DNA from: a virus
DNA: 29,156 bases
Direction: 5' to 3' (one strand)
Virus record (IMG/VR): IMGVR_UViG_3300038759_000087
Coordinates: 1-29,156 of that record
Position numbers and translations under genes: made by a program. Position 1 is the first letter of the stretch. Each line of letters starts with the position of its first letter. Shown here piece after piece: positions 7,533 to 12,460 of this stretch. The notes under the pieces were generated by a model. The model ran no database searches. It saw only the letters and a program-made list of their open reading frames with translations, and had not been told where the DNA came from.

Positions 7533-7738
7533 AGTTTATAAGGTCTTCCTGTTTGTAAGCAGTTAATTACCCGAAGAGCCCTTAATCTGGTCTTACTGTC
7601 CATCCTTTTAAGTTTGGACTCTAAGAGCTTAATGCTAAATAGCTTGCTTTGTACTGGGTAAATCTTAGATAAGGCTCTGATTTCATTGCTTATCTTATAG
7701 ACATTTCTTGTCTCAGAGTCGCCTGTTTGCTTCTCCAT
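7529..7738 (-). CDS. Small basic helical protein, unknown
   Basis: 69 residues, ATG at 7738 with ATGAGG eight bases upstream. Basic and helical (ESKLKRMDSKTRLRALRVINCLQTGRPYKL), no metal-binding motif, no TM. Its first 49 bases overlap the end of the upstream gene in another frame, a larger overlap than usual here, so the exact start is less certain. Possibly a DNA- or protein-binding accessory of the recombination operon; function unknown. Confidence 0.6.
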   Translation of the reverse strand: MEKQTGDSETRNVYKISNEIRALSKIYPVQSKLFSIKLLESKLKRMDSKTRLRALRVINCLQTGRPYKL

Positions 7739-8034
7739 TGTTCAAACCTCATATTCATGACTTGAATCTTGTGTCTCAACAGGACGGCTTTCTCTATTGC
7801 GACCTTTAGACCTTCTAATAACTCAAGGTACTCAGGGTGAGAATAGGCATATCTCTCTTGTTTGGCAATCGGCATAGAGTGGTCGCCTCGTTCAGCCTCA
7901 TTCATAAGAATGGCTTTCTTAGACTTACGAAACTCCATTAGATACTGCCTATCAGCTTCGGCTTGGGCGAACTCTTGAGTGACTCGCTCCAGATCGGCTA
8001 AAGTGTTTCCTTCGCTCAAATTCATTCTCCACAT
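7690..8034 (-). CDS. Conserved helical phage protein, unknown
   Basis: Up to 114 residues of long helices. The segment YAYSHPEYLELLEGLKVAIEKAVLLRHKIQVMNMRFEQWRSKQA is a recurrent signature I recognise from environmental phage recombination/early operons, function not established. Start choice is open: ATG at 8034, ATG at 8025, or a TTG near 8019 that has GGAG seven bases upstream. The N-terminus overlaps the upstream gene by up to 83 bases in another frame. Coiled-coil character suggests oligomerisation. Confidence 0.75.
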   Translation of the reverse strand: MWRMNLSEGNTLADLERVTQEFAQAEADRQYLMEFRKSKKAILMNEAERGDHSMPIAKQERYAYSHPEYLELLEGLKVAIEKAVLLRHKIQVMNMRFEQWRSKQATLRQEMSIR

Positions 8035-8143
8035 ACAATCTAACGCGAGGTTGGTAGTCGGAAGGCACTTTTGACAGCGCCTCTCGTCTTTCTTCTCTGG
8101 TGGTTAAGGCCAGTATCTCTGCGGCGTAGTGTCTTGGCTTCAT
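7952..8143 (-). CDS. Small phage protein MKPRHYAAEIL-type, unknown
   Basis: 63 residues. The start MKPRHYAAEILALTTREERREALSKVP matches a small family that in phages begins MxPxxYAAEI and contains REERxxALxxVPxxxxxxVRxxVE; no function is known. The family usually stops soon after VENxFxRR. Here 18 more residues (Arg/Ser-rich) are read through DNA that also encodes the start of the next gene, so the C-terminus is probably shaped by the overlap. ATG overlaps the previous stop (ATGA). Confidence 0.72.
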   Translation of the reverse strand: MKPRHYAAEILALTTREERREALSKVPSDYQPRVRLYVENEFERRKHFSRSGASHSRVRPSRS

Positions 8144-8313
8144 GATTGAGGCCCAGCAAAACGCTCAATGATTAACGATAAATCCGTCACATCATCGTAT
8201 AAGCAGACGCCAAACTTATTCTCATGAAAGACAATCACAAAAGGCTTGCACTCTGATTCTGCACAGAACTGAGCCTCATCTATAGCATCTTCTGCGTGGT
8301 CAAAGAGAATCAC
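8140..8313 (-). CDS. 57-residue protein, unknown
   Basis: Starts with GTG in a GTGA overlap with the HTH gene, with AAGGGG five bases upstream, and stops in an ATGA overlap with the next gene, so it fills the gap exactly. The protein starts VILFDHAEDAIDEAQFCAESE and continues CKPFVIVFHENKFGVCLYDDV. It is acidic, with alternating hydrophobic strands suggesting a small alpha/beta fold, and has three Cys. No family recognised. Both start and stop are fixed by translational-coupling overlaps, which is the chief support. Confidence 0.72.
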   Translation of the reverse strand: MILFDHAEDAIDEAQFCAESECKPFVIVFHENKFGVCLYDDVTDLSLIIERFAGPQS

Positions 8314-8513
8314 TCTAACCCCTTAGCTAAGAACTCTAGCTCATCTACGCCCAGTTCCTCAGCCATTTTATTAACCAACGAAAGACTAGCGTCCTTCTGG
8401 TATCTCCAACGGCTGACCTGCTGCTTATGAACGCCAAAGCGTCTCGTCAACTCAACAGACGAGACACCTTGTTCATCTTGGGCAGTCCTCATAGCTTTCC
8501 CAAAATCAATCAT
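8310..8513 (-). CDS. XRE/Cro-type helix-turn-helix regulator
   Basis: 67 residues from ATG 8513, which has GAGGT six bases upstream overlapping the previous gene's stop; an in-frame ATG at 8543 lies inside the upstream gene and is less likely. The fold is a single HTH_XRE domain: FGKAMRTAQDEQGVSSVELTRRFGV, recognition helix VHKQQVSRWRYQKDA, then LSLVNKMAEELGVDELEFL. It probably acts as a dimeric operator-binding repressor. Candidate targets in this window are the palindromes at 9967-9985 and 10161-10195, which flank the promoter of its own operon (inference). Confidence 0.9.
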   Translation of the reverse strand: MIDFGKAMRTAQDEQGVSSVELTRRFGVHKQQVSRWRYQKDASLSLVNKMAEELGVDELEFLAKGLE

Positions 8514-8520
8514 ATTTACC

Positions 8521-8763
8521 TCAGAAGGGTAGGTCGTCTGCAAAGTCTTCTACTGGCGCAGCGGGTTGAGATACTGCTTGCTCTTCCTTAGGAGTAAACG
8601 AAAGACTAACCAAAGGCTTCTTACCGCCTTCCTTAGAAGTCCACGCCGATACCCAGTATTCAACGCCATTGATTTCAGCCTGACCTTTGAGATTAGGGTG
8701 CTTATCGGTAGTTTGCTTGTCATTCTTCCACAGCGCGCCACGGTTATTGTTATCGTAGTTCAT
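8521..8763 (-). CDS. Putative ssDNA-binding protein with SSB-like C-terminal tip
   Basis: 80 residues. The body reads MNYDNNNRGALWKN, KHPNLKGQAEINGVEYWVSAW and LVSLSFTPKEEQ, consistent with a small beta-barrel. It ends with a flexible Ala/Pro linker and an acidic hydrophobic tip, DFADDLPF, closely like the SSB C-terminal motif DDDIPF that recruits recombination and replication enzymes. It lies directly after the exonuclease (ATGA-type overlap), as expected for an annealase/exonuclease/SSB set. OB-fold membership is inferred; the tip is seen directly. Confidence 0.75.
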   Translation of the reverse strand: MNYDNNNRGALWKNDKQTTDKHPNLKGQAEINGVEYWVSAWTSKEGGKKPLVSLSFTPKEEQAVSQPAAPVEDFADDLPF

Positions 8764-9362
8764 TCTTCCTTCCTTAATTTATCAGTTTCAGATTTTATGA
8801 TTTCAGCAGTCTCTATTAGCAAAGGTTCAGCCAGTGCTATCAACTCATCATCGCGCTGCACTTCAATAATGAGAGGTTTTATATCGGGGTGAAAAGACAT
8901 AAACCAATAAGACTCAAGGCCTAAAAGATACATAGTGCCTTGGACCTGTTGGACGTAGGCACTGGGCAACTTACCTTTGCGTAGATAAGCGCAATGGGTA
9001 GAGCCCAGAGGACACTTGATTTCCAAGCCGGTTTTGTCAAACAGCCCATCAGGGCTACAGCCGATCTGATGCTTCTCGTGAATGGCAAAGCCGACTTCTC
9101 TGACTTCAACGTCCATAAGCATCTCAAACATCGCCCTAGCTTGCGGTTCTAGGTCATTGCCACGCTGCATAGCCTCAGACTTAAACATCTCTGTAGGAGC
9201 TCCTATGAGATTCTCAGCGATCAACTGGTTAATCAGGGTGTCGCGGGTAGCACTGAGCTTACCCGCAGTAGTAAAGACCTTGGAGAAGTTGCTAGCCGAC
9301 ACAACTCCACACCGTGCCTGTAACCATTCATCCGAGCCCTGTTCGCAGTCTATAAATCTCAT
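8760..9362 (-). CDS. YqaJ/lambda-type alkaline exonuclease
   Basis: 200 residues. Motifs of the YqaJ viral recombinase family: N-terminal QGSDEWLQARCGVVSASNFSKV (substrate-end contact), RGNDLEPQAR (Glu), GCSPDGLF (Asp), LEIKCP (Glu-x-Lys of the PD-(D/E)XK core) and YVQQVQGTMYLLGLE (Gln). All catalytic positions are present. The enzyme degrades the 5' strand of duplex ends to give 3' overhangs for the annealing protein encoded just upstream; the two genes overlap by 4 bases. Function: recombination, circularisation and concatemer formation of phage DNA. Confidence 0.93.
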   Translation of the reverse strand: MRFIDCEQGSDEWLQARCGVVSASNFSKVFTTAGKLSATRDTLINQLIAENLIGAPTEMFKSEAMQRGNDLEPQARAMFEMLMDVEVREVGFAIHEKHQIGCSPDGLFDKTGLEIKCPLGSTHCAYLRKGKLPSAYVQQVQGTMYLLGLESYWFMSFHPDIKPLIIEVQRDDELIALAEPLLIETAEIIKSETDKLRKEE

Positions 9363-9937
9363 GAAGCCTCCTGCATCTTGAGACGTTTCTTCTCAAGCAA
9401 AGGAATGGCGTGTTTGAACTGGTCAGAGGTCATCTGCTCTACGGCAGAGGCGTTATAAGCCTTTAAGAACTTAGACTCTTCGGTGTTCGTGAGTTCAAGC
9501 ATAGCCCTGACAGAATGGACCTGCTCTTGTGAGACAACAGATTTAGCAGCTTGAGTGACAGAATTTCCATCGTCATCTTCGGCAGGAATTCCCAGTGCGC
9601 TTTGCAGGCTGAAACGACGACAGTACGTCACCAACCCGCCGTAAGTGTGGGCATCTGTCTTCGGGGCAGGTATAGAGAAACTAGACTCCATCCACTGCCC
9701 AGAGGAATGCATGAGTCTGGTAGTGACTCCGACCTCGCCGTTATAAGAGAAAGGAAACTGCACATAAGACAGGCCATTCTCAGCTAGAGGGGCTTTGGCT
9801 GCGGATATGACTGAGCCAAGATCGGCGTACTTAGATTTGAAGAAAGGGTTGTCAGCGCCTTTAGCAGCACCGCCCATTTGACCCTGTGCCTTAGCAAGCG
9901 CAGTAGCCAGTTCGTTTAGGTTTTCTGATGTTTGCAT
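9359..9937 (-). CDS. erf: Erf-family single-strand annealing protein
   Basis: 192 residues from ATG 9937, preceded by the strong AAAGGAGATTAAA; an in-frame ATG further upstream lacks such a site. The ERF core is visible: ALAKAQGQMGGAAKGADNPFFKSKYADL, ISAAKAPLAENGLSYVQFPF, LMHSSGQWMESSF and AHTYGGLVTYCRRFSLQSALGIPAEDDDGN. Residues 135-192 form a C-terminal helical extension (QVHSVRAMLELT). Erf proteins (P22 Erf is the type) bind and anneal ssDNA, enabling circularisation of terminally redundant genomes. First gene of the leftward operon, promoter at 9966-9994. Confidence 0.93.
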   Translation of the reverse strand: MQTSENLNELATALAKAQGQMGGAAKGADNPFFKSKYADLGSVISAAKAPLAENGLSYVQFPFSYNGEVGVTTRLMHSSGQWMESSFSIPAPKTDAHTYGGLVTYCRRFSLQSALGIPAEDDDGNSVTQAAKSVVSQEQVHSVRAMLELTNTEESKFLKAYNASAVEQMTSDQFKHAIPLLEKKRLKMQEAS

Positions 9938-9965
9938 TTTAATCTCCTTTAGATAATGCCCAGTC

Positions 9966-9994
9966 AGTCTACTGCCAGCGTAGACATTGGTCAA
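9966..9994 (-). promoter_or_regulatory. Leftward promoter of the recombination operon
   Basis: On the minus strand, TTGACC (9989-9994) is followed after 17 bases by TAGACT (9966-9971), about 30 bases before the erf start codon. Five of six and four of six bases match the sigma70 boxes at ideal spacing. Confidence 0.6.
9967..9985. promoter_or_regulatory. Palindromic operator candidate over the -10 box
   Basis: GTCTAC-TGCCAGC-GTAGAC, a perfect 6-bp inverted repeat with a 7-bp centre, covers the -10 region of the leftward promoter. A protein bound here would block transcription of erf and the HTH gene, giving possible autoregulation. Confidence 0.5.
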
Positions 9995-10018
9995 CTGTTT
10001 TTATTGACATTGAATAAA

Positions 10019-10061
10019 ACAAGGACAATTTGAAGGATTTTTTACCCTGATTTGTCCTTGT
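10019..10061. repeat. Inverted-repeat element 1
   Basis: Perfect 10-bp arms (ACAAGGACAA / TTGTCCTTGT) flank a 23-base centre beginning TTTGAAGGATTTTTT. It is one of two related elements (see 10114-10156). Upstream of the leftward promoter; no gene covers it. Confidence 0.75.
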
Positions 10062-10113
10062 CAACGTAAATTCGGCAAGAAATTACCCATCGAATATGTG
10101 GATTTTTCTAAAT

Positions 10114-10156
10114 ACCACGACAATTTGAAGGATTTTTTGGCTGGATTTGTCGTAGT
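10114..10156. repeat. Inverted-repeat element 2
   Basis: Second copy: arms ACGACAA / TTGTCGT (7 bp, then one mismatch and two more pairs) around a 23-base centre that again begins TTTGAAGGATTTTTT and ends GGAT. The spacing equals that of element 1. One arm position differs (G to C) with the matching change on the other side. Confidence 0.72.
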
Positions 10157-10160
10157 GTCA

Positions 10161-10195
10161 ATCGGAGTTCCGATGTTAGGTGTCGGAGTTCCGAT
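10161..10195. promoter_or_regulatory. Two tandem palindromes (TCGGAGTTCCGA)
   Basis: TCGGAGTTCCGA occurs at 162-173 and 183-194 of the 10-kb block (10162-10173 and 10183-10194). The centres are 21 bp apart, two helical turns, so bound dimers would lie on one face of the DNA. The first copy extends to ATCGGA-GT-TCCGAT. Likely operator pair for a phage repressor such as the HTH protein encoded at 8310-8513 (inference). Confidence 0.6.
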
Positions 10196-10198
10196 AGC

Positions 10199-10237
10199 GG
10201 GATGATAACGGGATGATAACGGGATTTATGACGGGAC
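10199..10237. repeat. 11-bp iterons
   Basis: GGGATGATAAC is repeated exactly twice (10199-10209, 10210-10220), then a diverged GGGATTTATGAC (10221-10232) and a partial GGGAC. Head-to-tail 11-bp spacing places the repeats on one DNA face. Iteron-type replication origin or repressor array are both possible. Confidence 0.65.
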
Positions 10238-10277
10238 AAAAAAAAGCCCCTTGACGTTTCACAACGTGTAGAGGCTT
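10238..10277 (-). terminator. Leftward intrinsic terminator
   Basis: Read on the minus strand: AAGCC ... GGCTT stem with further pairs and an inner ACGTT-GTGA-AACGT hairpin (GNRA-type loop), followed directly by eight T. The stem shows two symmetric internal mismatches. It lies upstream of the erf promoter, so it stops leftward transcripts coming from the right before they enter the recombination operon. Confidence 0.75.
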
Positions 10278-10795
10278 GCAATTTCTTCTAAAGGAGAATA
10301 ACATCGAAGATGTCGGTGGGTTGCTGAATCCCTAAATTCCGACTAAAGACAGGAAAGTAAGAAACCCGACAAGCCAAGTATACACAACATCTTGTGCCTG
10401 TCACACCCTTCCTTCCCTACATTTAGTCCCCCGCTGACCGTGTGGAAAAGCCTGACGTACTCTGGCTTATGGCAAGCTGACGCCTGAAATCAGCCCCAGA
10501 AATGGGAGGTCAAGCCATACCTTATGTCCTGCTCTGTCTGCGCCCTTGACAACAGGCAACCGCAAAGTCGAAAGATTGTGCCACGAACCTTGGTGAGATA
10601 CTTATACAACAGTGGCTGACTGTTCCACGCTGTGAAGCGTCAAGTCAGGGGGAAGCGACTCACTCGGGTGGGCGTTATATTGAGTACCAAGCCTACGGGC
10701 TTCCGCTTCGGCGGGCGTTAGTGTCAGGGTGTATAAGGCTCTGGGGCATTTGCGGGGGAAAAAGGGCGATTGCGCCTAAAATTCGTCTGACAGCA
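10270..10795 (+). ncRNA. Candidate large structured RNA
   Basis: About 525 bases without a credible protein gene but with dense pairing potential. A long nested helix joins GACTAAA-GACAGG (10341-10353) with CCTGTC (10397-10402) and TTTAGTC (10422-10428). GTCGG..GGTT (10312-10322) can pair with AACCCGAC (10363-10370), possibly as a pseudoknot. Hairpins: 10301-10313, CACAA/TTGTG 10383-10396, AAGCC/GGCTT 10448-10468, GCTGA/TCAGC 10476-10494, CCCA-GAAA-TGGG 10495-10506, AACAGT/ACTGTT 10608-10624, ACGCT-GTGA-AGCGT 10627-10640, CTCAC/GTGGG 10659-10672, AAGCC-TACG-GGCTT 10689-10702, CCGC-TTCG-GCGG 10703-10714, AGGGCG/CGCCT 10763-10777. GTCAAG/CTTGAC (10509-10550) and TGTCAG/CTGACA (10722-10792) close larger domains. 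GNRA and UNCG loops and one G-U-dependent stem work only on the + strand. The boundaries are approximate, no promoter is evident, and no known RNA class was recognised. Confidence 0.55.
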
Positions 10796-10814
10796 AAAAA
10801 CAGGAGAATAATCA

Positions 10815-11024
10815 ATGACTTGCAAAACAACAGAGAGTTTGTTTGATGGGGTAAAGGTCCGAGCTCATACGGGTAAACATATAGCATTTAGCTATGGCTA
10901 CAGGCAGGTCCAATGGTGGCCTAACGGCAAGAAAAAGACGGTGTATGACGAATACACTCTCAAGAGTCACACGAACTGCACGTTAGAAGATGCGCTGACT
11001 ATCCTCAAGACTGGTGAGAAATGA
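10815..11024 (+). CDS. Small basic protein, first gene of the rightward early operon
   Basis: 69 residues with CAGGAGAATAATCA before the ATG. Basic and aromatic, with SYGYRQVQWWPNGKKKTVYDEYTL suggesting a small beta-sheet protein; no known family. It directly follows the structured-RNA candidate, so that RNA may form its 5' leader. ATGA overlap with the next gene. Confidence 0.65.
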   Translation: MTCKTTESLFDGVKVRAHTGKHIAFSYGYRQVQWWPNGKKKTVYDEYTLKSHTNCTLEDALTILKTGEK

Positions 11025-11215
11025 CCGACCTCACCACCAAGCCCTGCCAATGCGGTGGCACATTAGAGCAGGTCATAGGCCACAACCACCGCTCTACCGA
11101 TGATACCTATGTGCCTTTCAGGGTTTGTTGGAACTGCTTCTCATGCCATAAAGTGGAAAAAGCGATTGGCAGAGAGACTTTCGTGGAAACAATTCATGAT
11201 AAAGGTAAACCATAG
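11021..11215 (+). CDS. Small zinc-ribbon-like protein
   Basis: 64 residues. Cys pattern CQCGG near residue 9 and CWNCFSCHK near residues 36-44 gives a probable four- to five-Cys zinc site. Otherwise polar with HNHRSTDD between the two knuckles. Such small zinc ribbons in phage early regions are often nucleic-acid or protein-binding; no specific family recognised. Overlaps the upstream gene by 4 bases. Confidence 0.7.
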   Translation: MTDLTTKPCQCGGTLEQVIGHNHRSTDDTYVPFRVCWNCFSCHKVEKAIGRETFVETIHDKGKP

Positions 11216-11280
11216 TTGTTTACTTCCGTAGTTGGTTTAGGCATTATTCTCCCAACAGCCACCAAATGAAGGAAAACAAA

Positions 11281-11466
11281 ATGCGATATACATTCAACTT
11301 CAAGTACACAGAGTCCGGCATATCTTGCATCTTGCTTGACCATAAAGAAGCAAAAGCCATCAAGCAGGGTAAAGACTCTGAGCAAAATCCGTGCTTTGTT
11401 TTAGATCAGGCAAGTTCAGAGCTTTACGAAGAAGTTATTGCCAATCGTTTTTGTTTAACCAAGTAA
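11281..11466 (+). CDS. Small protein, unknown
   Basis: 61 residues from ATG 11281, which has AAGGA eight bases upstream; an ATG at 11266 lies before that motif and is not favoured. Sequence MRYTFNFKYTESGISCILLDHKEAKAIKQGK suggests an alpha/beta fold, ends ANRFCLTK. No family recognised. A 65-base gap upstream contains no clear promoter. Confidence 0.55.
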   Translation: MRYTFNFKYTESGISCILLDHKEAKAIKQGKDSEQNPCFVLDQASSELYEEVIANRFCLTK

Positions 11467-11514
11467 GCAGTATTTGTTAGCGTTAAATTTACGCACAGTT
11501 ATCGGGGAATATAC

Positions 11515-11700
11515 ATGAAAGCCTTAATCGCACTGTTAATCGCACTAATCGTATTCGGCTACTCAGTTCTTCCGCCTGAGCGTGTTGTTGAAGAAATGGA
11601 AGCCAATCTGTACACCGAGATGGTCTGTCTCGGTCGAGCCACGGAGATGGAGTACGGCTGGCCTAACTATAAAAACCTTGATGTTACCTGTGGAGAATAA
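11515..11700 (+). CDS. Small membrane-anchored or exported protein
   Basis: 61 residues with CGGGGA before the ATG. Residues 1-19 (MKALIALLIALIVFGYSVL) form a signal-anchor or signal peptide; the remaining 40 residues are acidic and contain two Cys (VCLGRATEMEYGW, DVTCGE). An early-expressed membrane peptide could act in superinfection exclusion or envelope modification, but that is inference. Confidence 0.65.
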   Translation: MKALIALLIALIVFGYSVLPPERVVEEMEANLYTEMVCLGRATEMEYGWPNYKNLDVTCGE

Positions 11701-11701
11701 T

Positions 11702-12082
11702 ATGGATAACTTACATATAGCGATAGACGCTAACCTTGAAGACCTCGTAGACGCACCTAACCGTTGCGTAGACCCTACCGATAAGGCTGCTGACAACATT
11801 GTTATCGCCTTTGCTGAAAACGGTGACTGCATTGAGGAGTGGATGTTTAACGACTCTCCTCTTTCCGAGTGGGAACAGATGAAGGCTGATATGTGCAAAG
11901 CCTTCGCAGGTCAAATGAGTCATGATGACTTCTTCCTAAAGTACGACAGTTACTACCAACACGCCAAGCGTGAAATCATCGACCATCTGGATACTCGTAT
12001 CTGGAATCGCTACACAGACCTGCACGATGTTCCTGTGCTGGATATGTATGAATACAACGGCGTCAGCAGGGAGATGTTCTAA
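11702..12082 (+). CDS. Acidic protein, unknown
   Basis: 126 residues from ATG 11702, with TGGAGAATA upstream inside the previous gene's end; longer in-frame readings overlap the membrane peptide and are rejected. Very acidic (LEDLVDAPNRCVDPTDKAAD; ECIEEWMF-type segment) and rich in Asp, Tyr and Trp near the C-terminus (DHLDTRIWNRYTDL). No catalytic motif recognised. Ends TAATG into the next gene. Acidity fits a DNA-mimic or host-interaction role, unproven. Confidence 0.7.
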   Translation: MDNLHIAIDANLEDLVDAPNRCVDPTDKAADNIVIAFAENGDCIEEWMFNDSPLSEWEQMKADMCKAFAGQMSHDDFFLKYDSYYQHAKREIIDHLDTRIWNRYTDLHDVPVLDMYEYNGVSREMF

Positions 12083-12306
12083 TGTGGAGCTTAACTCGTA
12101 ACGGTCAGAAGTTTGGATATTGCGCCTTGGACAAGAAGGCTATTGAACAGTACCGAGAATGGTACATAGAAGATCATATAGTCGCTGAGTCAGCTCAAAT
12201 CCAGCAGCGTCTCTGGGACTCTTCCAAGAAAACTATGCTCCAGAGCGAAGCCGAGCAAATCGCTAAAGACACTCTGGAAGAGCAGATAGCGGTAACGGAG
12301 GTCTAA
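12082..12306 (+). CDS. Small helical protein, unknown
   Basis: 74 residues, ATG sharing one base with the previous stop (TAATG) and its own stop sharing one base with the next ATG. Predicted helical from residue 17 onwards (KAIEQYREWYIEDHIVAESAQIQQRLWDSSKK). No family recognised. Conserved spacing in a tightly packed run supports expression. Confidence 0.65.
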   Translation: MWSLTRNGQKFGYCALDKKAIEQYREWYIEDHIVAESAQIQQRLWDSSKKTMLQSEAEQIAKDTLEEQIAVTEV

Positions 12307-12458
12307 TGGCAAAGCTAAAGAACGGCAAGCGTTGCGACCTCTGTGGTGAGTGGATGCGAGCTTTGAAAGAGCACCTGTTCTGTGACTCTTGCGTCCCGAT
12401 CATTAAAAAGAGCCAAGAGCTTTGGAAGCCAGTCCGCGCAAATAAAGGAACGAATTAG
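12306..12458 (+). CDS. 50-residue zinc-finger-like protein
   Basis: ATG overlaps the preceding stop as TAATG. The protein starts MAKLKNGKRCDLCGEW, with a second knuckle FCDSCVP: C-x2-C ... C-x2-C with a 12-residue spacer, a probable zinc site. Basic C-terminus (KKSQELWKPVRANKGTN). Likely nucleic-acid- or protein-binding; family unknown. Just upstream of the methyltransferase. Confidence 0.7.
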   Translation: MAKLKNGKRCDLCGEWMRALKEHLFCDSCVPIIKKSQELWKPVRANKGTN

Positions 12459-12460
12459 CT

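Noticed and set aside
10004-10032. TTGACA at 10004-10009 as a rightward -35 box
   Set aside because: No acceptable -10 element at 15-19 bp; the position falls in inverted-repeat element 1.
10289-10332. Possible leader peptide: AAAGGAG then AATAACATC, reading IEDVGGLLNP then stop
   Set aside because: ATC is a very poor start codon and the nearby ATG at 10310 is too far from the AAGGAG and gives only five codons; noted as a possible decayed start.
10669-10720. Repeated GGGCGTTA (two copies) as a possible CRISPR-like or att repeat
   Set aside because: Only two 8-base copies, irregular context, explained better as parts of adjacent RNA hairpins; no integrase or cas gene.
10693-10887. 64-codon minus-strand frame across the RNA region and the first rightward gene
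   Set aside because: No ribosome binding site, low-complexity hydrophobic product, overlaps a better supported + strand gene and the hairpins.
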